Shown here: positions 16,013 to 23,784 of the stretch, in pieces
Layout: each line of letters opens with the position of its first letter
Numbering within the stretch: the stretch's first letter is position 1
From: Syntrophomonadaceae bacterium
Lineage (GTDB): Bacteria; Bacillota; Dethiobacteria; DTU022
DNA: 29,719 bases
Reading direction: 5' to 3'
Assembly (NCBI GenBank): GCA_003566935.1
Contig: PXBM01000152.1
Coordinates: forward strand, 1-29,719
Made by a program: the position numbers and the translations under genes
Notes under the pieces: model-generated
Told to the model about the DNA's origin: nothing
Databases searched by the model: none
Seen by the model: only the letters and a program-made list of their open reading frames with translations

Positions 16013-16786
16013 CTAACCCGACAGGTAAAGGGACAAACGGTCCAGGATAGGATTTATACCATCGATCAGCGGTATAAGCCCGCGAATCTTCACTTTTTTA
16101 CTGCCAATAGCTGCAAACTGGTCCATTTCGCCCTGCAGCATAATCCAGGCTGACTGAAGATCTTCAAACTCAAGGTAAGCACATGGTTCTACTGCCCTCC
16201 CCTTACCGGGATTAAATAAACCATTTTCCACTTCCAGATGAACGGCAGGTCCATCTTTAACCCTGATTTCCACTATGCCCCGGGGTAGATTTCTGGCCAG
16301 GGGGATCATATCAGGGTCTTCTTCACCTATGACCTTTACCCCGTAAACCATGGCATACAGGGTCAGCCTTACACAGTTGGAAAAGGCTTCGGGATCACTT
16401 AAAAGGTCTTCATCCGGCTCCAGGTAATACTCTATTTTTTTTAAGAGCGAATCAACTTTTAACAGCTCTTTTAGACGAAACAGACCATAAAGGTTCGGAC
16501 GAGGGCTTTTATCAGATTTTCCCTGGAAAACAGCATTAAGCGTTGCTGCATTGCTGAAAGTAAGCACCGCTGCAGGACCTGGAGATCTCGCCCGCCATGC
16601 TTCGACCGTACCTTCTTTAAACAAAAGGCTTGAAGCATGCAGACCGCCTGGTAGTTGAAACTGCAGGTTAAAATTCCAATCCTTTATAATGTCTCTAACC
16701 TCTTCATCAATTTCAGCAATATCCTCTAAAAGAGGAACAACAGCTTTGAGATAAATAGCAGCCAGTACACTTTCACTTAATACCAT
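16013..16786 (-). CDS. SCP2 sterol-binding-like protein, copy B
   Basis: A 257-residue protein related to copy A at 11888-12661. Shared features are the N-terminal helix, a WNFNLQFQLPGG strand region, F(S/K)NAA(T/S)xNA followed by GK, PGKGRA(V/-)EP, and a C-terminal LQGEMDQFAAIGSKKVKIRG block. The ATG at 16786 is chosen because GGGGTGA stands about 7 bases before it, and it makes the length identical to copy A; a TTG at 16825 opens a longer frame with a weaker site. Like copy A it should be a soluble carrier of a hydrophobic ligand or a lipid-contacting accessory protein; no catalytic motif is visible. A 208-bp gap upstream and a 126-bp gap downstream set it apart from its neighbours. Confidence 0.62.
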   Translation of the reverse strand: MVLSESVLAAIYLKAVVPLLEDIAEIDEEVRDIIKDWNFNLQFQLPGGLHASSLLFKEGTVEAWRARSPGPAAVLTFSNAATLNAVFQGKSDKSPRPNLYGLFRLKELLKVDSLLKKIEYYLEPDEDLLSDPEAFSNCVRLTLYAMVYGVKVIGEEDPDMIPLARNLPRGIVEIRVKDGPAVHLEVENGLFNPGKGRAVEPCAYLEFEDLQSAWIMLQGEMDQFAAIGSKKVKIRGLIPLIDGINPILDRLSLYLSG

Positions 16787-16926
16787 TCCTTTTTCACCCC
16801 ATTTTCTATCTTGAAGAAAATACAAACAACTCTTTATGACAATTCGCTCAAAACAACTTGCTGAAGAAAGATATAAACAAGCAAATGAAAAATAATTTTA
16901 TTTAGCACAACCATTTTTACTGTTTC

Positions 16927-16952
16927 ATCATAAGGCTGCTGCAATGTGTCAA
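16927..16952 (-). promoter_or_regulatory. Possible promoter for SCP2-B
   Basis: On the minus strand a perfect TTGACA (16947-16952) is followed after only 14 bases by TATGAT (16927-16932, 5/6). The spacing is short of the usual 16-18, so the site may be weak or need an activator. It falls in the largest gap (208 bp) of the series. Confidence 0.3.
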
Positions 16953-16994
16953 TAAATTGATGATCAGCTCAATGTGCCATGATAATAAATTGGA

Positions 16995-18098
16995 TTAACG
17001 CTCCCAGCTATTTTTTATAGTCACGCCCAGGTTCTCAAGTTCACCTATAAACTGGTCCGGGTTGTCGATTAACCTTTCTGCAGCGTATATACCGCCTGGT
17101 TTCTGATTCCATTTTCCCTCGGCAAGCCATTTAGCTGCCAAATAACAGGGAAGAGAAGTGATATCGGCAATGTGCCCCACATAGCAAAAGCTTACTTGTT
17201 CGTTTTGCCCTGAACTATTTTGTCCGCTAACATCAACCCTTCCAACAGATTTGTTGTTACCTGAAGAAGCAAACCAGCTTTCAATACGGTGAAAAAATCG
17301 AGCAGCAGCAAGCCGCTTTTTATGATTCGAAGTAAGACCCAGGGCTGCCAGTAATTTTAAAAGGGTTACTATGTATGGGGGCTTTACGCCACCATGCAGG
17401 GTAACTTCTGTTAACCCGGGCAGATTGCGGGGCAGAGAAACAGATTCGGCATGCCCGGTATAATAGACCGGATTTAGGCCAATTGGATCCGGAAAATGGA
17501 CATTTTTTTTACCAGTCCCGGTTTTTACGCTAACCTCGTTACCATTCAGCCATTGCAGGGTAGTGCCGGTAAATATATGAAAAAGATGGGCCAGGTTTGA
17601 AGGGCCTACGGGCTCATCAGATCCTGCACACCAGTGGACATTTATTTTTTCCGGCTTATCTAGAGCAAGGTAGCCTTTTTTTGCTAAAACCTGGGTTAAG
17701 CCTGGCGAATTTCCGAACCCGGTTAAAATTTTTATGCCTTTTGTGCAGGCCTCCTCCTCGAATTTCAGGATCTCAAGGTACGCATCATAGTCATCGCTGA
17801 TAGAAATATAGTCCCTCCCGGCTTCAAGAGCAGCTTTAACCATTATTTTTTCATAATAGTAGAATGGGCCAATATAGCCGATTGAAAAATCATGTTCTTG
17901 CATAAGGCATACCAAAAGCGAAAAATCATTAGCATTTACATAAGCTGATTTAAACTTTCGTTTCTTCCCTGCAATTTCTTCCGCTTTTTCCTTGTTTAAA
18001 TCTGCTACCGTCACTTCTGTAAAGGCGCTGTCGTCAGCAAGTTTGGATATAAGAGGTCCAGCCATATCTGCACAACCACCGAGCAGTAATACTTTCAT
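16995..18098 (-). CDS. Saccharopine dehydrogenase-like NAD(P)-binding protein
   Basis: A 367-residue protein. The start is the ATG at 18098: AGGAG is 9 bases upstream of it, but directly abuts the earlier in-frame ATG at 18107. It begins MKVLLLGGCADMAGP, a Rossmann GxGxxG-like loop with ADLN at the end of strand 2, matching the saccharopine dehydrogenase NADP-binding domain. Next come DYISISDDYDA and TGFGNSPGLTQVLAKKG, typical of the family's central part. A weaker domain with HWCAGSDEP, LHGGVKPPY and a C-terminal YLAAKWLAEG completes it. The family includes lysine-pathway enzymes and many oxidoreductases of unknown substrate. No lysine genes are near, so a sugar- or amine-related dehydrogenase is more likely. 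It follows the small beta protein by 58 bp. Confidence 0.75.
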   Translation of the reverse strand: MKVLLLGGCADMAGPLISKLADDSAFTEVTVADLNKEKAEEIAGKKRKFKSAYVNANDFSLLVCLMQEHDFSIGYIGPFYYYEKIMVKAALEAGRDYISISDDYDAYLEILKFEEEACTKGIKILTGFGNSPGLTQVLAKKGYLALDKPEKINVHWCAGSDEPVGPSNLAHLFHIFTGTTLQWLNGNEVSVKTGTGKKNVHFPDPIGLNPVYYTGHAESVSLPRNLPGLTEVTLHGGVKPPYIVTLLKLLAALGLTSNHKKRLAAARFFHRIESWFASSGNNKSVGRVDVSGQNSSGQNEQVSFCYVGHIADITSLPCYLAAKWLAEGKWNQKPGGIYAAERLIDNPDQFIGELENLGVTIKNSWER

Positions 18099-18156
18099 AA
18101 AGGCCATCTCCTAACTTTTGCATCAAGGAAACCATCTCCCTGACACTCTTGATCTG

Positions 18157-18522
18157 CTATTCCGCATCCAGCCGCTCGCTGGCTTGAATGTTTAGAGGAC
18201 CTACTTCCCTGGTTTGCAGAACAATAGTTATTTCATAATTACCCGGATCAGGGGCCGCTTCAGGGACATGGATGACTGCCTTTTCTTTTAGCCCGAAATG
18301 AAGGGCATTGTCATTGCTTAAATCTTTACCGGGAATGGTTTTGTCGGATAGTCTTATAATTACATTTTCCGTATAATCTTTATCGTTTAAAATAAGGCTG
18401 TTTATACCGACCAGGTGAGCAGGAGCTACCGGGTTGATCAGGGTAAAAGCTAATCCGCCTTCCAGGAAGGTTAGGGAGCCCTTTACAAAAATCTTTTTCA
18501 ACATAAAGGGTGGTATTTGCAT
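18157..18522 (-). CDS. Small beta-sandwich protein, possibly C-glycoside deglycosidase beta subunit-like
   Basis: A 121-residue protein of mainly beta character, starting MQIPPFMLKKIFVKGS, with AHLVGINSLILNDKDY, an FGLKEKAVIHV strand and a PGNYEITIVLQTREVGPL hairpin. The arrangement (an exposed N-terminal strand, a 'loop plus own-residue' strand, then a PGxYEI hairpin) resembles the small DUF6379-type beta subunits of C-glycoside deglycosidases and related hypothetical proteins of the same size. This is a pattern resemblance from memory, not an alignment. Support comes from context: a TIM-barrel protein of the type that forms the alpha subunit and a Gfo/Idh/MocA oxidoreductase are in the same operon. 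AAAGGA lies upstream of the ATG at usual spacing. Confidence 0.45.
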   Translation of the reverse strand: MQIPPFMLKKIFVKGSLTFLEGGLAFTLINPVAPAHLVGINSLILNDKDYTENVIIRLSDKTIPGKDLSNDNALHFGLKEKAVIHVPEAAPDPGNYEITIVLQTREVGPLNIQASERLDAE

Positions 18523-18540
18523 CAGGTTTCATCCTTTCTT

Positions 18541-20577
18541 TTATCTACTTAATCGAATTGTAACCTCATAATACTTTTCTTCTCCGCTTTTTAACTCAAG
18601 ACTACTGCACCAGGCAATCTTTTGGTGATAACCTTTACCTGTTGAAGAAGGTTCCATAACTTCCCATTTGCCATCACCCAGGGTCGTTTGGACTACTTTG
18701 AAAAATAATGAACCCTTAGGTGTAAAATAGTTAAACCCATTTTCATTAAGCTCATAACTATAACCTTTATCACAACGTAATGAAAGCCCTGGCGCTCCTA
18801 CAAGACGGCCTTTGAAAGCATCATTAGCATATAAAGTGGTTCTAATCCTTAATAGTTCGGCTTCCATGATATAGGTTTGCTTAAAACGCAACCCGCTATA
18901 GGAGATTTCAATTTCAGGATGACCTTCTTTATCTTTTCTTATTTTTCCGCGGTTTATAGGAACCTCAATAGTAGAGTCGGGTAACTCAAGATCCGGAAGA
19001 TCTGAAGTAGACCATTCACCTTCTCGCAGAGATTGTTCAAGAACAGGCAGCATGGTTTGACAACCCTGCAATCCAAGCATGGCAAGACCGGCTACTCCTG
19101 TATTATGAACCCCGGAATGAGGATAAGGTGATATATCACTGCCTGAGAAAATAACATAATAAAAATGTTCATTGCTCTGTGCAGCAAGCCGGGAACCTGG
19201 ATAAATAAGTAAGTTTTCTTTTTCAAGCTCCAGCGGTTCTTCCTGCCAGTTATCGGGAACCAGGTTCAGGCTTCGTATTAAAAAGTAAGCATTGGTGCCG
19301 TTGTAAGGAGTCTGGCAATGGCTCCAACCAATTAATTCTTCCGGGTAACTGTTAAGTCCAACAGGATAATTACCCTCACTCAACTTGAAAGGCCTGATAT
19401 AATCCAGGACTAACCGGACAGCACGGTAAAATCGAGGTGCAAGATCGTCCCTATGAGAAGCAACTTTCAAGTATACATAAATCGATGATACTAAGTGGTA
19501 TATATTGTTAGCCGATCTGCCAAGGTAAGATACTTCACCACCCGGTGTAGTCATTGAAAGGCTAAACAAAGCACCCTTCTCAAGCATTAACCATACTTCT
19601 TCCAGTGGAAGATAATCATAACCGCGAGCCAACCACGAAAGCGCATAAAGGTGATAAGTAAGGTCGTGGGCATCGTTGTAACCGCCAAAAGAGATTTCTG
19701 AGTAGTTGTTGTCCTGGATTAAACCATCGACAGTCTGGTCCTGTTTCAGCCGGCTGAGAAGTGAATGAGGGTCATAACTGCTCTTTACGCCCTGAATTTT
19801 TTCCAGGTAATAGTTAAGCAGTGACCACCAATGATAGCGCAGGGCGTAAACATTAGTGGGGGAGTACTCCTCATTAGTAATCATTTCATCATATAAAGAT
19901 CGCCAGCGTACAATATCCACATCTTCAGATTTTCCAACCATAAATTCTTCCACTGTCTCAATATAGGCCGGATTTTTAAAATCACAGTGGGGCATCCCGT
20001 CTAAGTATGTCGCTTCATAGCGAGGGTATATCCGCGTGATAAAGTCAAGAGCAGCCTTAGCGGCCTCCAGGTAATGGTCGCCGTAACCGTTAGCTGCCAT
20101 CCAACCGAAAGCATAGGCTGAATACGCATCAGCATAATAAGTTCCTGCTACCTGCGGTTCAAAAAGAAAGGCTTCCATATTAACCAGTTCATCGAAAATA
20201 CCACCACTGTCATAGGCAATCAGCTTTAACTCATTATTATTTTCACCGCAAAATCCACTGAATTGATATGTAATACCACCTTCACCATTAGCAGGGTTTT
20301 TTATCTTGTGACCGGGATAAAGCCGGAAAAACTGACCTTCTTTAACCTGCAAGAAACTGTTCTCTCCTTCTTCGGTATTTACCAGAAGTATGTCACCCTC
20401 CCGCTTTGCTATAAAAGCATATGGACCCGGATCTTTACGAATAAAGTGGTATTGCAAACTGGCTTGTTCTCCGTTTTTCAGAGAACAGGAAATATCTTCT
20501 GCAATGACCTGGTAATTATAGAGATATTCATTCATACTCCATATCTCTTCTTTTATTATCCTGCTTATATCATTCAC
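18541..20577 (-). CDS. Large helical plus beta-sandwich protein (unknown; lyase/hydrolase-like layout)
   Basis: A 678-residue cytosolic protein. Start is the GTG at 20577: AAGGAGG is 7 bases upstream, better than the ATG at 20535. An N-terminal beta region of about 110 residues precedes helices rich in W, Y and H, such as FGWMAANGYGDHY, YLDGMPHCDF, RYHWWSLLNYYLEK and GGYNDAHDLTYHLYALSWLARGYDY. A C-terminal beta region (about 470-678) includes PYPHSGVHNTG and YSGLRFKQTY. This alpha-toroid plus sandwich layout is shared by polysaccharide lyases, GH families and epimerases. It lacks the WTENHQ block of the other two toroid proteins, so it is not a close paralogue. I do not recognise its family. 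It sits 3 bp after the ceramidase-like gene. Confidence 0.5.
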   Translation of the reverse strand: MNDISRIIKEEIWSMNEYLYNYQVIAEDISCSLKNGEQASLQYHFIRKDPGPYAFIAKREGDILLVNTEEGENSFLQVKEGQFFRLYPGHKIKNPANGEGGITYQFSGFCGENNNELKLIAYDSGGIFDELVNMEAFLFEPQVAGTYYADAYSAYAFGWMAANGYGDHYLEAAKAALDFITRIYPRYEATYLDGMPHCDFKNPAYIETVEEFMVGKSEDVDIVRWRSLYDEMITNEEYSPTNVYALRYHWWSLLNYYLEKIQGVKSSYDPHSLLSRLKQDQTVDGLIQDNNYSEISFGGYNDAHDLTYHLYALSWLARGYDYLPLEEVWLMLEKGALFSLSMTTPGGEVSYLGRSANNIYHLVSSIYVYLKVASHRDDLAPRFYRAVRLVLDYIRPFKLSEGNYPVGLNSYPEELIGWSHCQTPYNGTNAYFLIRSLNLVPDNWQEEPLELEKENLLIYPGSRLAAQSNEHFYYVIFSGSDISPYPHSGVHNTGVAGLAMLGLQGCQTMLPVLEQSLREGEWSTSDLPDLELPDSTIEVPINRGKIRKDKEGHPEIEISYSGLRFKQTYIMEAELLRIRTTLYANDAFKGRLVGAPGLSLRCDKGYSYELNENGFNYFTPKGSLFFKVVQTTLGDGKWEVMEPSSTGKGYHQKIAWCSSLELKSGEEKYYEVTIRLSR

Positions 20578-20580
20578 AGG

Positions 20581-21921
20581 TTAACCTCCTTCCCTTTTAT
20601 TTTTACTTCTTGACCTCTGTGTAGTGAGAAGTTCTACCGATTTTTCTGTGATTTTTCTTCCTGCATCTTTCGAAAGACGACTGGTGTATACAGTGCGGTG
20701 CGTTTCATACCCGCCCCGATTGAAGGCCTCTTCAGTGGGAACATATCCGCAGTAGCCATTTGTCAACTCAAAAATCAGCGTAGCAGGGAAAGGGGATTTT
20801 TGCCTAACTTCCAGACCGAACTCACAAAATAGCTCTGCCGGATTTGTTACTATTGCTATATTGCCTATCTTTATAAAGTCAATTTCGACCACGCAGCTTT
20901 GTAGCCCCATCTTTTCCAAGGCACCTTTTTCCGGATCATACCGCAGTCTCGCATATTCCAGTTCCCAGGGGCCTTCACCTCTACAGCCATCTTCGCAAAA
21001 ATTTGACTCGCTTAGTGGGCGATCTTCAATTATTAATATTTCACTTTCATGTTCAAGGCAGGGATTGTCATGCACCGTTAATTTTTTAAGAACAGATATG
21101 ATTTTTTCTGCATAAAAACTGCTGATTTCTGCGGCAACTTTTTCCTGGCTGGGGCAGGGTTTTCCTAACTCCGGCCTGGGTAGCAGATTGCCTGATGGGG
21201 CGGGGATAACTGCAGCTGACTGCAGGGAAGGAAAAGCCTCTCTTAAACGGCTGCTGATTATACCATATATATCGCTGTGGTAAAAACCGCCACCAAAGCT
21301 ATCGCAACAGTTATTATGAAAAGCCGGGTTTACAATAAGAGCCACATAGTTATTTTCCAGGTCTTTGAATGCAAGCAAGCCTACAGTTTCGTCAATCGGG
21401 CCTTCAGCAGGAAGGTTATCAGACCACTGCTCAAAAGAATCAACTATTCGAATCGTCCCGTCAGATTTCAACCTCCTCCTGTTCCCAATTCTTCCTGGCA
21501 CCTTGATTTCTATTGCACCAACTTCTGCCGGCTGTCTTTTTTTACGGGCGTCTTCAACACCTTCAATAATTCTTGATATCAACATTTCCAGATAGAGAGG
21601 GTCAGGGGTTCCACCCGTTATAAAAGTAGGGCAGACCGTGGGAGCATTATGAGTATGGGTTGCCGAAACAATAACTCTGTCAGGTTTTATTCCCAACCGA
21701 TATCGGCATTGATCCCTGATGCGAAGAACCAGGGATCGATCAATAAAACTTAAATCAGCACTAATAAAAATAACTTCCTCACCACCGCGGCAGCAATAGA
21801 TTATGCTGGCATGAAGAGCTGTCTCTTCAGGACCTGGTTCATATTCAGTGTTGTTGTAATTAACCATTGCTGCGCTGGGTGTAATATCTACATTAGCTGC
21901 ACCAATCATGAACATGTCCAT
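20581..21921 (-). CDS. Neutral/alkaline ceramidase N-terminal domain-like hydrolase
   Basis: A 446-residue protein (ATG at 21921 chosen; the ATG at 21930 abuts the AAAAGG site). It matches the core of neutral ceramidase: GAANVDITPS (7-16), ISADLS (53-58), SATHTHNAPT with zinc-type histidines H89/H91, NPAFHNNCC with H202, and APSGNLLPR, in the position of the nucleophile-bearing ASGD loop. It lacks a signal peptide and the C-terminal domain that makes true ceramidases about 650 residues, so it is cytosolic and shorter. The family cleaves N-acyl amides of sphingosine with a zinc-activated mechanism, but short cytosolic relatives are uncharacterised. Here the substrate may be another amide or an ester of the imported glycoconjugate. 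Confidence 0.72.
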   Translation of the reverse strand: MDMFMIGAANVDITPSAAMVNYNNTEYEPGPEETALHASIIYCCRGGEEVIFISADLSFIDRSLVLRIRDQCRYRLGIKPDRVIVSATHTHNAPTVCPTFITGGTPDPLYLEMLISRIIEGVEDARKKRQPAEVGAIEIKVPGRIGNRRRLKSDGTIRIVDSFEQWSDNLPAEGPIDETVGLLAFKDLENNYVALIVNPAFHNNCCDSFGGGFYHSDIYGIISSRLREAFPSLQSAAVIPAPSGNLLPRPELGKPCPSQEKVAAEISSFYAEKIISVLKKLTVHDNPCLEHESEILIIEDRPLSESNFCEDGCRGEGPWELEYARLRYDPEKGALEKMGLQSCVVEIDFIKIGNIAIVTNPAELFCEFGLEVRQKSPFPATLIFELTNGYCGYVPTEEAFNRGGYETHRTVYTSRLSKDAGRKITEKSVELLTTQRSRSKNKREGG

Positions 21922-21948
21922 TTCTTTCATCCTTTTATGATTATCTAT

Positions 21949-23781
21949 TTATTCAAACTGCTTCACCGGTTCCCGTGGTTCCAATTCCGCCTGCCCCGAT
22001 ATCTCTTTTATGACAATGTAGCGCTGCCATTGGGGATCCCGCCGTGGTAAGGGGGTATTGTCAGTCGGGCAGGTAAAGCGCAGGTGGGGACCCCTGCTTT
22101 CATCCCTCAACTGGGCAGACCTGAGCACTACTTCAGCCAGTGTGGTCATGGCAGGCAACTCCACGGCCTGAACCAGTCCTGAAGAATCCATTTCGAATGG
22201 CATTTGCCTCAGCTCTTCCAGGAGAACCAGTCCTTCCTTAAGCCCTTCGGCAGTCCGGACCACTCCGGCACAGCTGCTCATTATTTTCTGCAGCCGGGAG
22301 AGATATTCGCTGGCAGTAAGGCCTCTTGACTTATAAAGATCGTCAACCTTCTCAAGAATAATGTCCACTTCACTTTTTGAAATAGCCCTTGCTTCGGTCT
22401 GCTTTGCCCTTAAAGCAGCCTGGGCCCCGGTTATTTTACCGAACACCTGGCCATCAAGAAGGGCATTTCCGCCTGGCCGGTTGGCCCCATGCTGCCCTCC
22501 GGCGCACTCGCCTACAGCGTATAAACCTCTTACCGCAGTTTCTCCCCGGTCGTTAATCTTAATCCCACCCTGGAAGTGCTGTGCACAGACAGCCACTTCT
22601 ACCATTTCGCCACTGGTTATATCTATTCCGTGCTTTTCAAGCCACGAAACAGAATCGGGATTAATCTCCTGCAGGCGTTTTAGCGGGCTTTCCTCACGTT
22701 CCTGCAAACTAATTTCATTTTTTATCTCTCCCCTGTATCGTTCTTTAAGTGCACTCTCTACTTGCTGGTATGTAAACCCTCTCGGGTTTTTGGAATAATC
22801 GAGATAAACCTTTCTGCCGTTTTTCCGTTCTTTATAAACAGCAATATCTATAATGCGGGTATCGTGTTCGTAGCTAACTGGCCAGGTAGCGCCCTTGCGG
22901 AAAATGAGGCCTGGTAAATCTGAAGGGTCTATCCCTTCAGGTAAGTAGTCACTGATAAATTCCCGGCCTTGATCATTAACAAATCTCGGGAAGGCCCGCA
23001 TCATGCTGCCAGAGCAATTTAACCTGGTTTTCACAGAAGCTATCCCAAACTGAATAAACTCCATATTTACAAGTTCCGCACCGGCCCTGTAAGCTAGAAT
23101 TGCGCCACTGCCGCTATTGCCTCTGGGGAATACATTGTCTGCATAAATAAGTCCTCCGCCACCACTGGCCATAATTACGGATGAAGCGTTAACCACCAAA
23201 AGTTCTTCCCCCTGGCGACTTTCAAGCAGGCCAATTGCTCCCCTGATGCCTTCATTGTCTGAAATCAGCTCAATGATTGAGCAGTTTTCAAGTAACCCTA
23301 TATTGTTTCTTTTAAACTCTTCAACCAGGGCTTGTTCTATATGCACAGCTGTGTATGGGCCTGTGTAGCAGGCCCTGGCATAGTGAGATCCATCTGTTAC
23401 AAACTGATCTGTTTTTCCATCACATGTAACAAAAGGAACACCCAGTTTTAGCAAATATTCAAAAGCCTCACAGGCATTGGCTGCCAGAATAGCCGCCAGG
23501 TTTGCATCTGATACACGGCCCCCTATTTCGTAAATATCCCTGGCATGGTAAAACCATGAATCTTCACAAAGAGGTTCAGTATGCGGCAGGGTAGCATGAA
23601 AAGCCATCCGATCCGAACAGGCAAGGGCAGTCACCCCGCTCTGGCCAAGCTTTCCTTTTGTCGCCAGGTATATAGAAGTTTGATCATCCTGTCCACGTGC
23701 CGCCAGGGCAGCCCGAATACCACCGCCACCACCTCCGACAACGAGGATATCACATGTGATTTCATGAATATTTAACTTCAT
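21949..23781 (-). CDS. Fumarate reductase/succinate dehydrogenase-type flavoprotein (atypical active site)
   Basis: A 610-residue FAD protein. The dinucleotide loop is VVGGGGGGIRAALAA (14-28), with an FAD-contacting ASGGGG (205-210) and the C-terminal GLYAVGECAGGQHGANRPGGNALLDG (419-444) typical of the family. H402 in QHFQGG and R435 are kept. The family's QFHPT motif, which holds a substrate-binding histidine, reads QFGIAS here (244-249). The usual ELAPRDxxSR arginine motif is also not seen, so fumarate/succinate chemistry is unlikely. No SdhB or membrane subunit is encoded nearby. It may oxidise a sugar or an alcohol, or reduce a C=C bond. GGAGG lies 8 bases before the ATG, within the end of the alcohol dehydrogenase gene, so translation is coupled. 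Confidence 0.82.
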   Translation of the reverse strand: MKLNIHEITCDILVVGGGGGGIRAALAARGQDDQTSIYLATKGKLGQSGVTALACSDRMAFHATLPHTEPLCEDSWFYHARDIYEIGGRVSDANLAAILAANACEAFEYLLKLGVPFVTCDGKTDQFVTDGSHYARACYTGPYTAVHIEQALVEEFKRNNIGLLENCSIIELISDNEGIRGAIGLLESRQGEELLVVNASSVIMASGGGGLIYADNVFPRGNSGSGAILAYRAGAELVNMEFIQFGIASVKTRLNCSGSMMRAFPRFVNDQGREFISDYLPEGIDPSDLPGLIFRKGATWPVSYEHDTRIIDIAVYKERKNGRKVYLDYSKNPRGFTYQQVESALKERYRGEIKNEISLQEREESPLKRLQEINPDSVSWLEKHGIDITSGEMVEVAVCAQHFQGGIKINDRGETAVRGLYAVGECAGGQHGANRPGGNALLDGQVFGKITGAQAALRAKQTEARAISKSEVDIILEKVDDLYKSRGLTASEYLSRLQKIMSSCAGVVRTAEGLKEGLVLLEELRQMPFEMDSSGLVQAVELPAMTTLAEVVLRSAQLRDESRGPHLRFTCPTDNTPLPRRDPQWQRYIVIKEISGQAELEPREPVKQFE

Positions 23782-23784
23782 TTT

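Noticed and set aside
21949..23781. Calling the flavoprotein a succinate dehydrogenase or fumarate reductase subunit
   Set aside because: The QFHPT motif is replaced, the ELAPRD segment is not seen, and no iron-sulfur or membrane subunit is encoded nearby.
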